Source: CAZOEL01 sp964578835 (GTDB lineage: Bacteria > Desulfobacterota > Syntrophobacteria > Syntrophobacterales > Syntrophobacteraceae). From it: DNA of 51,147 bases. The notes beneath the pieces are model-generated. The model worked only from the letters and a program-made list of their open reading frames with translations, ran no database searches and was not told where the DNA came from. Positions 16,397 to 24,580 of the stretch are shown here, one piece after another. The stretch covers positions 1-51,147 of the forward strand of contig CAZOEL010000050.1 of the NCBI GenBank assembly GCA_964578835.1, in the 5' to 3' direction. The position numbers and the translations under genes were made by a program. The first letter of the stretch is position 1; every line of letters begins with the position of its first letter.

Positions 16397-18544
16397 TTGA
16401 CCCGTCGTTTTCCCTCAAGCCTTCGAGCTGGATTGCTATCCATCGTGGTGCTGGCTCTGCTCCCGCCGCTGGGGATGGCGCTCTATACGAACCTGGAGCA
16501 ACGGCGCCTGGGAATGGAGGAGCTAAGGGCGGACACCCTCCGGTTCACGCGCATTGTCGCCGCGAACCAGGAGACTCTCGTGGAAGGGGCACGCCATGTG
16601 CTGATAACTTTGGCGCAGCTTCCCGAAGTGAACGATTCCGGCTCCGATGAGTGCAGCAGCCTTTTGACTAAGCTTACGAAGCGTTACAAGCACTATTCTG
16701 TGTTTGGGGCAGCCGATGCGCGCGGAAACACATACTGCGGTTCTGCGCCAAAGCCTGTTCCTGTTGATGTGGCCGACCGGCTTTGGTTTCAGCGCGCCGT
16801 AAAGACTCGCGACTTTGCTGTGGGCGATTTCGAGATTGGACGCGTTACGGAAAAACCGACAATCCATTTTAGTTATCCCATTATCGACCGGGCTGACCGT
16901 TTGCGAGGCGTCGTATTCGCGGGGCTGAACCTGGAGAAAGTTAATCCGTTTACTGCTGAAGCGGAGTTGGTGGAAGGCGCCTCAATAGTTTTGTTTGACA
17001 GCCGGGGAACCATACTGAGCCAATATCCGGAGCCTGAAAAATGGATAGGAAAGCCCTTTCCCGACTCCATCATTATTGAGGCAGCCCAAAAGGAAGATGA
17101 AGGAATAATAGAAAGACGAGGCGTCGACGGCGTCGATCGAATTTATGCGTTTACCAGTGTGCATGGAGAACTGGATACCGGCCTTTTCGTCAGTATCGGA
17201 ACGCCTGTTTCAGTCGCTCTGTCCGGGGCGGAGCGGCTTCTGATCCGCAATCTATCCGGGCTGCTCCTTGCGTGCGTGCTCGCGCTTGCAGCGGCCTGGC
17301 ATTTTAGCAATCTACTCATATTGAGGCGGATACGCGGTTTGCTCGGAGCTACCCAACGACTGGCTGCAGGGGACCTCAGCGCAAGGAGCGGCCTGAGTCT
17401 GCGCCGCGATGAGCTTAGCCGCTTGGCGGAGGCTTTTGATGAAATGGCTTCGTCCCTCGAGCGGCAGGCCATCAGGCTCAAAGAGGCTGAGAGTCGTTAT
17501 CGGAGCCTCGTTGAGCAAATCCCGGCAATCACATACAGAGCGCAATTGGATGATGTTGGCTCCATCCTTTATGTGAGCCCTCAGATTGAGAATCTCGCCG
17601 GGTTTACCGCCGAGCAATGGCAGTCTGATCCGGGTATGTGGTTCAGATGCGTCGCCGAGGAAGATCGCGAAGCCATAGCGGAAGAGATTGCGGACTTGAT
17701 CCGTCGACCTGAAAGAACTGATTTTACAATCGAGTATCGGCTTCGCACCCGTAGCGGACGGATGATCTGGATAAGCGACAAGGGAACGGTCGAGCGCCGG
17801 CAGGGTGAGGTTTCCGTCGTGCAGGGAGTCATGCTGGATGTTACCGACCGGCATGAAGCCGAAGAGAAGCTGCTTCTTTATCAGGAGCAGCTCCGTTCCA
17901 TGGCGTCCGAGCTCGCCCTGGCCGAGGAGCGCGAACGGCGGCGCATAGCCGTCGATCTCCACGATCTCATTGCGCAGAAGCTGGCTCTCTCAAAGATCAA
18001 GCTCGAAGCCATCGGGGATTCTGTGGAGGCTGCGGGCTTTGCCGAGCAAGTCCAACAGATCCACCAGTTCCTCGATCAGTGTATTCAGGATACACGGTCC
18101 CTGATATACCGGATCAGTTCTCCGATTCTTTATGAGCTGGGGTTCGAAGCGGCTGTGGAGTGGCTTGTCGAGGAATTTCAGCGGCTGTACTCCGTGCCTT
18201 GCTCTTATGAAAACGACGGTTCGTTCAAGCCCCTTGATAATGATGTCAGGGTCATTCTTTTTCAATCTGTGAACGAGCTGCTTGTCAATGTGGCCAAGCA
18301 TGCCGACGCAAGCGACTGTGAGCTGTCCCTGCGAAGGGAGGAGAATTCCATACACATTGAGCTCAGAGACAATGGCGTTGGCTTCGATGTTCAAAAGTTG
18401 GGACCACACAGTTGTAAGGCCGGAGGCTTCGGTCTTTTCAGCATCAGGGAGAGGCTCAACCGGGTCGGCGGTCATTGCGAGATCGATTCCGAACCCGGAC
18501 GGGGAGCGCGGATAAGTCTTGTCGCTCCGCTTAAGTTGGCTTGA
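16397..18544 (+). CDS. Membrane sensor histidine kinase (Cache-HAMP-PAS-HisKA_3)
   Basis: The 715-residue kinase has membrane helices at about 11-30 and 284-305 flanking a periplasmic Cache-like sensor. A HAMP domain (about 305-358) and a PAS/PAC domain (about 365-488) follow. The NarX-type dimerisation region contains phospho-acceptor His522 (AVDLHD), and a HATPase_c domain (about 620-712) has DNGVGF and GGFGLFSIRERL. TTG is the start: AGGAAGG sits 8 nt upstream. It lies 43 bp before one NarL-type regulator and upstream of a second, its likely phosphotransfer partners. The signal is unknown. Confidence 0.92.
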   Translation: MTRRFPSSLRAGLLSIVVLALLPPLGMALYTNLEQRRLGMEELRADTLRFTRIVAANQETLVEGARHVLITLAQLPEVNDSGSDECSSLLTKLTKRYKHYSVFGAADARGNTYCGSAPKPVPVDVADRLWFQRAVKTRDFAVGDFEIGRVTEKPTIHFSYPIIDRADRLRGVVFAGLNLEKVNPFTAEAELVEGASIVLFDSRGTILSQYPEPEKWIGKPFPDSIIIEAAQKEDEGIIERRGVDGVDRIYAFTSVHGELDTGLFVSIGTPVSVALSGAERLLIRNLSGLLLACVLALAAAWHFSNLLILRRIRGLLGATQRLAAGDLSARSGLSLRRDELSRLAEAFDEMASSLERQAIRLKEAESRYRSLVEQIPAITYRAQLDDVGSILYVSPQIENLAGFTAEQWQSDPGMWFRCVAEEDREAIAEEIADLIRRPERTDFTIEYRLRTRSGRMIWISDKGTVERRQGEVSVVQGVMLDVTDRHEAEEKLLLYQEQLRSMASELALAEERERRRIAVDLHDLIAQKLALSKIKLEAIGDSVEAAGFAEQVQQIHQFLDQCIQDTRSLIYRISSPILYELGFEAAVEWLVEEFQRLYSVPCSYENDGSFKPLDNDVRVILFQSVNELLVNVAKHADASDCELSLRREENSIHIELRDNGVGFDVQKLGPHSCKAGGFGLFSIRERLNRVGGHCEIDSEPGRGARISLVAPLKLA

Positions 18545-18587
18545 TTTAAAATTGAAAGCCGATTGCGGACACTAAGGAGCATTGGAC

Positions 18588-19244
18588 ATGGGAATAAGAA
18601 TTCTGATAGCGGATGATCACAAAATCGTGCGCGACGGACTCCGCGCCCTCCTGGAAAAAGAGCCGGACATGGAAGTGATCGCCGAAGCGGAGGACGGACA
18701 ATCGACGGTGCGGCTTACTGGCGAGCTCCTCCCCGATGTCGTTGTGATGGACGTTGGAATGCCTGAGCTCAATGGGATTGAAGCGACGCAGCAAATTCTG
18801 GCAAAGCATGCCGACATTAAAGTAATCGCTTTGTCGATGCATTCCGACAAGCGTTTTGTCGGCGGCATGCTCAAGGCCGGAGCTTCCGGGTATCTATTGA
18901 AAGACTGCGCTTTCGGGGAGCTGGCTCACGCCATTCGCGCCGTTTTTTCGGACCAGACTTACCTGAGTCCTCGAATAGCGCATGTGGTGGTTGAAGGTTA
19001 TGTGCGACAATTGGGATCGACCGGGGGGAAGACCACTTCCGTTCTAACGGCCAGGGAGAGGGAAGTGCTGCAGCTTTTGGCCGAGGGCAACTCGACGAGG
19101 GATGTCGCCGAGATGCTCCAGTTGAGCGTAAGAACCGTCGAGACTCATCGGCAGCAGATAATGAATAAGCTCGATATACACAAAGCGCCGGAGCTCGTTA
19201 AGTATGCAATTCGGGAGGGGTTGATCTCGCTTGAGAATAAGTAG
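18588..19244 (+). CDS. NarL/FixJ-type response regulator 1
   Basis: The 218-residue protein has a receiver domain with acidic pocket ADD (8-10) and phospho-acceptor Asp55 (VVMDVGMPE), then a LuxR-type HTH with LTAREREVLQLLAEG and SVRTVETHRQQIMNKL. I use the ATG at 18588 because AAGGAG lies 8 nt before it; a TTG at 18582 is too close. It follows the histidine kinase by 43 bp, so phosphorylation by that kinase is likely. Targets are unknown. Confidence 0.92.
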   Translation: MGIRILIADDHKIVRDGLRALLEKEPDMEVIAEAEDGQSTVRLTGELLPDVVVMDVGMPELNGIEATQQILAKHADIKVIALSMHSDKRFVGGMLKAGASGYLLKDCAFGELAHAIRAVFSDQTYLSPRIAHVVVEGYVRQLGSTGGKTTSVLTAREREVLQLLAEGNSTRDVAEMLQLSVRTVETHRQQIMNKLDIHKAPELVKYAIREGLISLENK

Positions 19245-19394
19245 TCGGGTGGAAATGGCTCCATTGTGCAATAGAGAGGCTATCATGGACCTGGGAGCTT
19301 CTAAGCTTGGATTCGAGTGAATTGGAGAGGTCGTTGGCGCATTACGAGCAGGATTGCCGCACGAAGGGGGCATACCTGCTACTGAGGAGGGTAA

Positions 19395-20054
19395 ATGCAG
19401 GGGAGCATTGGTGTTTTGTTGGTCGACGATCATAAGATTGTGAGGGAAGGGCTGCGGACGTTGCTTGAAAAGGAGCCCGATATAAAGGTGATTGGTGAGG
19501 CGGAGAGCGGAGAGAGGGCTCTGGAGCTGATTCGAGAGCTGTCGCCCAACGTGGTTGTAATGGATATCAACATGCCCGGCCTCGGAGGCGTCGAGGCTAC
19601 ACAACAGCTCCTGGCCATCAAGCCTGAAGCCAAGGTGGTTGCTCTATCGATGTTTTTGGACAAACATTTCATAGGCGGAATGTTGAAAGCGGGCGCATCG
19701 GGCTATCTGTTAAAGGACTGCGCGTACGTGGAGCTGGTCCATGCCATTCGCACCGTAACCGCCAATGCTTTTTATCTGAGTCCGAAGATAGCCGGCATCG
19801 TTGCGGAAGGTTATGTGAATCATCTGGAAGTTCGGGATCACTCGGCGCCTCCCGTTCTCACGAAAAGAGAGCTTGAAGTCCTTTTGCTCGTGGCTGAAGG
19901 GAAAACGGCGAAAGAAGCCGCCGTAGGCCTGGGGCTGAGCGTCAAGACGGTTCAAAGGCACCGACAGCAAATCATGAAAAAGCTTAACGTGCACAAAGCG
20001 TCCGAATTGGTGAAGTACGCAATACGTGAAAAACTGATCGAGCTGAACAAGTAG
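19395..20054 (+). CDS. NarL/FixJ-type response regulator 2 (paralogue)
   Basis: The 219-residue protein closely resembles the preceding regulator throughout (DDHKIVREGL; Asp57; MLKAGASGYLLKDCA; C-terminal HKASELVKYAIRE). The HTH recognition helix differs: SVKTVQRHRQQIMKKL rather than SVRTVETHRQQIMNKL. AGGAGG precedes the ATG by 4-5 nt. This is a tandem duplication with probable divergence in DNA targets, sharing the upstream kinase. A 150-bp gap separates the two, so it may have its own promoter. Confidence 0.92.
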   Translation: MQGSIGVLLVDDHKIVREGLRTLLEKEPDIKVIGEAESGERALELIRELSPNVVVMDINMPGLGGVEATQQLLAIKPEAKVVALSMFLDKHFIGGMLKAGASGYLLKDCAYVELVHAIRTVTANAFYLSPKIAGIVAEGYVNHLEVRDHSAPPVLTKRELEVLLLVAEGKTAKEAAVGLGLSVKTVQRHRQQIMKKLNVHKASELVKYAIREKLIELNK

Positions 20055-20081
20055 CGCGCCGCGCGGACTTTGTGGCTGTGG

Positions 20082-20127
20082 AGAGGTGAAGACTTGCTCG
20101 TCATGCCGTCTGCGAGTCTTCATCTCT
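20082..20127 (+). terminator. Hairpin after response regulator 2
   Basis: AGAGGTGAAGACT (20082-20094) pairs with AGTCTTCATCTCT (20115-20127), 13 bp including one G-U. No strong T-run follows, so termination may be weak or Rho-dependent. The remaining sequence to 20401 is A/T-rich leader with a TATAAT at 20288 but no convincing -35. Confidence 0.5.
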
Positions 20128-20401
20128 CTGCATTTCCTCTCCCAGCGCCTTCTTTTATGAACGGCCAAAAGACATGTTCTTCCAATCCACGGGAAGAATA
20201 TCCCACTGCGCACGAATTCCCTGATTGAAAAGAAACAAAGCCCCAAGGAGGGATACTTTCTCGAGGCTGAGCCTGCCGGCTTTAGCCTATAATAATTTGA
20301 TATATTAGAATAAAGTGCTCTAGGGCATAATGCTCCCAATCTTTGGTTTGACTAATGGCCTGGAATGATGGAAGGTGAGCGCAAGGAGGAGGAGCTTTAC
20401 A

Positions 20402-22471
20402 ATGAATGAGTTCTATGAAGCCGGGAGCGTCGCCATTATCGGCGTATCGAATTCTCCCGTCAATCTTGCTCGGGTTATGGTTTACAACATGATCGAATTC
20501 CGCTGCCAGGCGCGCATGCAGCTGGTCGGCCCCAAAGGGGGCGCTTTTCTAGGGCATGCGATATACGCCAGCGTAGAGGATATGCCCGATTCGGTCGACC
20601 TGGCCTCCATACTCGTTCCAGCCCGGGCTGTGCCTGATGTTCTTCGCCAGTGCGGGAAAAAGGGCGTCAAAAGGATCGTTTTGCAGTCAGCCGGCTTTCG
20701 GGAGCTTGGAGAAGAGAGGATAGAGCTCGAAGAAGAGGTCCTCGGCATTCTTTCCGAGTACGGAATGCGTATGATCGGCCCCAACTGCATCGGAATCATC
20801 AATCGAAGAAGCGGGCTTGCGGTTCCCTTCATGGCTTTCAGAGCGGAGGCGCCTCCGGGCCGAGTGGCGGTGCTGTCGCAAAGCGGCGGAGTCGGAGCTG
20901 CAACGCTCAATGCGCTCACGGCGGAAAAGATAGGATTTTCCAAGTTCGCCAGCGTCGGCAACAAGCTCGATGTGAATGAAAACGATCTTCTGGAGTATTT
21001 CATTCAAGACGATGAAACGGACGTGATCTTTTGCTACCTCGAGGGAATTGCTCAGGGCAGACGTCTCATGGATATAGCCTTTCGCTCTCCAAAGCCGATC
21101 CTTATCAACAAATCCAACACCGGAAGCAATGGCGCGGTGATAGCCCGCTCTCACTCGGCCTCCCTCTCATCCGACGATCGGGTGGTGGATGAAGCGTTCA
21201 AACAATGCGGCATATTGAGGCTTCGGGAGCAGAGCAAGACATTGGAGATGCTGAAAGTCTTCTCTCTGCCTCCGATGCGGGGGAATCGCCTGGCCATACT
21301 CTCACGATCCGGAGGCCATGGCGTGATTGCGGCTGATGCCGCCGAGGAAGCTGGATTCGATTTGCCCGGTTACCCCGAGGACCTTTTGCGCATGGTCGAA
21401 CGGGAGTCGAGAGCCGGAGTCATCCAATTCCATAACCCCCTGGATCTTGGGGATCTTTTCAATATGCCCCTCTACGGCGCCCTGGCGGAGAAGGCGCTCG
21501 CGGGAGACGATTTTGACGGGCTGGTCTTAACCCTCAATTATCAGGGAATATTCGACGCCGAGAGGGGGCGCCCTTTGATTGCATACCTCGAGGAGCTCTT
21601 CCCGAGATTGACGAAGCCTCTTGCTTTCTGCGTCTTTACAACGCATACGGAGCTCGAGCATATAAGGAAGAGCGTCGGTTTTCCGATCTTCACCGATCCC
21701 GGGGAGGCTGTGCGGGCTCTTGCAGCCAGCCGTGACCGGCATGGAAGAAACATTCTGCCTTTCCCGACCGCAAGGCCGGAAGGGGTGGAGAGGCTTCGGG
21801 CTCGAGCGCAAATAGAGAAAGCTCCGGCCGGCCCCCTGCCGCCCGAGATTTGCGCCGCGATTCTCGATGCGTACGGCGTTCCACTCGTTCCCTGGAAGAA
21901 AGCCGACAATGAAGATGAAGCCCTCCATGCCGCCCGGAGGCTTGGCTTTCCAGTGGCGCTGAAGACGGCTAACCCGGCGGTGCTTCACAAAAGCGATGCA
22001 GGGGCCGTGCATCTCGATATCGCGGATGAGGCAGCCCTTGTTTCCGCCTACCGTAAGCTTCAGAGGATGGGCGATGCAGTCCTGGTTGAGAAAATGGCGG
22101 ACAAGGGCGTCGAGTGGATGGTCGGAGGCCGCCAGGACGAGCATTTCGGCGCCGTGCTTGTGGCGGGGCTTGGCGGCATTTATGTGGAAGCGCTCAAAGA
22201 AACGGGGCTCCGAGTTGCTCCCATAGACTATGAACAGGCAGAGCGCCTGCTTGCGGATCTTCGCGGCGCATCCCTCCTCGACGGGGTGCGCGGACAGCCG
22301 CCGGTGGATCGTCGCGCCCTTTTGGATGTCATGGTCCGCGTCTCATGGCTTTTAGCCGACTTTCCTGAAATTGAGGAGCTGGACCTCAACCCTGTGCGCG
22401 CCGTACAAGACGGCTGCTTCGCCCTCGATTGGCGCGCTCTTAAAAAGAATAGCAGTGAGGGATTTGTATGA
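20402..22471 (+). CDS. NDP-forming acyl-CoA synthetase (ACD family)
   Basis: This 689-residue single-chain enzyme has a CoA-binding domain (about 1-130, GPNCIGIIN at 126-134) and a succinyl-CoA-ligase-like domain (SQSGGVG at 159-165) containing the phosphohistidine loop ARSHSASLSS (His251). An ATP-grasp domain follows from about 475 (ALKTANPAVLHKSDAGAVHL). Such enzymes interconvert an acyl-CoA plus ADP and phosphate with the acid plus ATP, giving substrate-level phosphorylation in anaerobes. GGAGGAGG precedes the ATG at 20402, which I prefer to a start at 20375. The acyl substrate is unknown. Its stop overlaps the next gene's ATG. Confidence 0.9.
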   Translation: MNEFYEAGSVAIIGVSNSPVNLARVMVYNMIEFRCQARMQLVGPKGGAFLGHAIYASVEDMPDSVDLASILVPARAVPDVLRQCGKKGVKRIVLQSAGFRELGEERIELEEEVLGILSEYGMRMIGPNCIGIINRRSGLAVPFMAFRAEAPPGRVAVLSQSGGVGAATLNALTAEKIGFSKFASVGNKLDVNENDLLEYFIQDDETDVIFCYLEGIAQGRRLMDIAFRSPKPILINKSNTGSNGAVIARSHSASLSSDDRVVDEAFKQCGILRLREQSKTLEMLKVFSLPPMRGNRLAILSRSGGHGVIAADAAEEAGFDLPGYPEDLLRMVERESRAGVIQFHNPLDLGDLFNMPLYGALAEKALAGDDFDGLVLTLNYQGIFDAERGRPLIAYLEELFPRLTKPLAFCVFTTHTELEHIRKSVGFPIFTDPGEAVRALAASRDRHGRNILPFPTARPEGVERLRARAQIEKAPAGPLPPEICAAILDAYGVPLVPWKKADNEDEALHAARRLGFPVALKTANPAVLHKSDAGAVHLDIADEAALVSAYRKLQRMGDAVLVEKMADKGVEWMVGGRQDEHFGAVLVAGLGGIYVEALKETGLRVAPIDYEQAERLLADLRGASLLDGVRGQPPVDRRALLDVMVRVSWLLADFPEIEELDLNPVRAVQDGCFALDWRALKKNSSEGFV

Positions 22472-23325
22472 AATTCGCGTTTAGCACCAGTGTCTTTCGT
22501 CTGCGCCCTTTAGCCGAAGCTATTGAGGGAATCTCAAAAGCAGGCTTTTGCGCTATCGAGCTCATAGCGGATCGACCGCATGCGTACCCGGAGGATTTGA
22601 CAGCGGCGCAGATCACGGCATTGAATCAAAGCCTTGAGCAGAAGAAGATGAAAGTCGTCAACCTGGACAGCTGCGCCATCGCTGTTCTTGGCGACAGGCT
22701 TCACCCTTCATGGCTCGAGGAGGATTGGAAGCTCAGGGAGACCCGCATCCGTTACACGCTCGATTGCATGCGCCTTGCCGCCGCAATGGGAATTCCCCAC
22801 GTAACTACTCAGGCGGGAGGCCAGATTCCCGATACGATGACCCGATTCGAAGCCGACAGGCTGCTTGTGGCCAACATGCATCGGATGCTTCCTTTAGCGA
22901 GAAAGCTTGGGGTGAAGCTGCTCATTGAGCCCGAGCCCGAAATGCTTATCGAAACCAGCGACCAAGCTCTGAAACTGCACAACGAGCTGGGATCTCCTGA
23001 GAACTTGGGCGTCGACTTCAACGTTGGACATTTTTTCTGCGCGGGAGAAGATCCCTGCGAAGCATGGAAAAAGCTGAAACCGATTGTAGCGCATGTGCAT
23101 CTGGAAGATATTCCGGAGGATCGGACTCATCGACATGCGTTGCTTGGCGAGGGAGTTCTTGATATTTCAGGGTTTCTCGGTTGCCTTCAGGAATCGGGCT
23201 ACAACGGCTGGGTGACCGTCAAACTGGATTCATTCGAAAAGAGGGCTGATGAAACAGCATTGGCCTCAGCCCATTATCTGCAGGGAAAAGGATTCTCCAT
23301 CGGGCGTGGAGAGCCCTGCGCATAG
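22468..23325 (+). CDS. Sugar-phosphate isomerase/epimerase (AP-endonuclease-2 TIM barrel)
   Basis: This 285-residue TIM-barrel protein has the metal-site pattern of the xylose isomerase-like/AP endonuclease 2 family: LLIEPEPEM, GVDFNVGHFF, AHVHLEDIPED and a late LGEGVLDISGFL. It probably isomerises or epimerises a sugar or sugar phosphate in the cytoplasm. ATG overlaps the acyl-CoA synthetase stop (ATGA at 22468-22471), so the two are translationally coupled. The pairing with an acyl-CoA ligase is unusual. The substrate cannot be read from the sequence. Confidence 0.85.
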   Translation: MKFAFSTSVFRLRPLAEAIEGISKAGFCAIELIADRPHAYPEDLTAAQITALNQSLEQKKMKVVNLDSCAIAVLGDRLHPSWLEEDWKLRETRIRYTLDCMRLAAAMGIPHVTTQAGGQIPDTMTRFEADRLLVANMHRMLPLARKLGVKLLIEPEPEMLIETSDQALKLHNELGSPENLGVDFNVGHFFCAGEDPCEAWKKLKPIVAHVHLEDIPEDRTHRHALLGEGVLDISGFLGCLQESGYNGWVTVKLDSFEKRADETALASAHYLQGKGFSIGRGEPCA

Positions 23326-23658
23326 AGTTGGCGTCCGGAAACGAGCCTCGAATTTCGAGGCTTCGGAGCATCTCTCCCAGACCTTGAGAAGCATCGCTTC
23401 TGGTGTCTCAATATATTGATATTATTATGTTTTATATAAGTATACTTTATCGGGGGTTTCTGATAATTAGAGCAGCCTGAACAACCTCTGGGCATGGAGG
23501 CTATAAGAGGTATGGAGTTAAAGGCGGGAGTTGTTATATTTGTTTGAGGCGTTAAGAAAAACAATCAAGGAGTGAGAGATCTCACATCAAGTAGTTGGCG
23601 CAATACTAAATTCTTCCATTTATCGTAACGCTCAACTAAAAAGGACGGAGTTGGTGCA
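23326..23658. other. 333-bp A/T-rich interval
   Basis: A short palindrome, GCCTCGAATTTCGAGGC, follows the isomerase stop (23354-23370) and may act as a terminator. The rest is A/T-rich leader for the small secreted protein, with no supported gene or clear promoter. Confidence 0.4.
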
Positions 23659-23964
23659 ATGAAGCTTAACCGAATTTTGCTTCCCGTATTGGTGATTGCC
23701 TTGATGTTCTCCTTTGTCTCTACGGTGTGCGTGAAGGCTGCATCGACTGCGGCCGCTGAAGAAGAGACCATAGCCGGACTGGTCGTGAAGTCGGATAAGG
23801 GGATTGTGATCGAAGCTGATGACGGAGACTATCTGGTCAAAGGGAGCAAAGCGCAGGAGTTGGCCAAGATGGTTGATAAATTGGTCGAAGCGACTGGTAT
23901 TATCACTGAAAGCGATAAAGGCGATTCCATTGACGTGAAGTCCTTTGAGGAAATTCAAGAATGA
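23659..23964 (+). CDS. Small secreted protein, unrecognised
   Basis: The 101-residue precursor has a clear signal peptide (LLPVLVIALMFSFVSTVCVKA, cleavage near VKA-AS). The mature part, about 75 residues, is acidic and beta-rich (GLVVKSDKGIVIEADDGDYL). That pattern suggests a small OB-fold-like or stress-related periplasmic protein, but I do not recognise the family. GGAG lies 8 nt before the ATG. A strong terminator follows at 24045, so it is probably monocistronic. Confidence 0.7.
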   Translation: MKLNRILLPVLVIALMFSFVSTVCVKAASTAAAEEETIAGLVVKSDKGIVIEADDGDYLVKGSKAQELAKMVDKLVEATGIITESDKGDSIDVKSFEEIQE

Positions 23965-24044
23965 TTTTTTAGGCTGATCGTTGTTTTTGTTTGCAAACAT
24001 TAGATGTCGATAGTGTGTATAGTTGTCTGTGCAGCATTATTCAG

Positions 24045-24097
24045 GCGGTCGGGAAGAGCCCCATGCCTTGAGCCTCTTGCTCCCGACCGCTTTTTTT
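24045..24097 (+). terminator. Rho-independent terminator after small secreted protein
   Basis: GCGGTCGGGA (24045-24054) pairs with TCCCGACCGC (24081-24090). Seven T residues follow (24091-24097). The hairpin lies about 80 bp after the stop at 23964. Confidence 0.85.
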
Positions 24098-24239
24098 CGA
24101 TTTCTTCCTCTCCCTTCTCTATCCCTCCTTTGCTCTCTTTATAAAACCAAGTGAAAAAAGTCAGCTAAAGATCGGTTGGGCTAGGGCGTTTAGATTGCCT
24201 TTTCGATCTTGTCCGGTTTTCGGCCGCCCAATTCTCCGG

Positions 24240-24265
24240 TAGGGGCGAAAGATCTTTCGCCCCTA
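24240..24265. repeat. 26-bp perfect palindrome
   Basis: Positions 24240-24265 read identically on both strands, centred on AAAGATCTTT and flanked by TAGGGGCG/CGCCCCTA. This GGGGCGAAAGATC type is a common extragenic palindrome. The rest of 24098-24580 is non-coding leader for lon; I see no heat-shock sigma or CIRCE element there. Confidence 0.8.
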
Positions 24266-24580
24266 TGACAACCCCAATAACCGTCCAAAAAATTCAGGCA
24301 ATCCTGACCTTTTTTAATCGCCCCACGGTTGGGCATTGAGATTTATAAGGGAGCGCTCTCTCTGGCGGGGCTCCATATCAAGCATTTGGATTAGAATCTC
24401 TAAAGGATTTTTATGCGCCGGGCGATGATAAAACAATCTATGCCAAAATAGCCGGATAGTGCTTATCATGTCGAGGTGAAGTAATGAGCATGCATCGTTC
24501 AGCCCCTCAGATCGGAAGCTCCGCATAGCTGGTTCGTCCGCCTGTTTGCCCGGGGCCGCGCTAACAAAAGGAAGGTGAAT

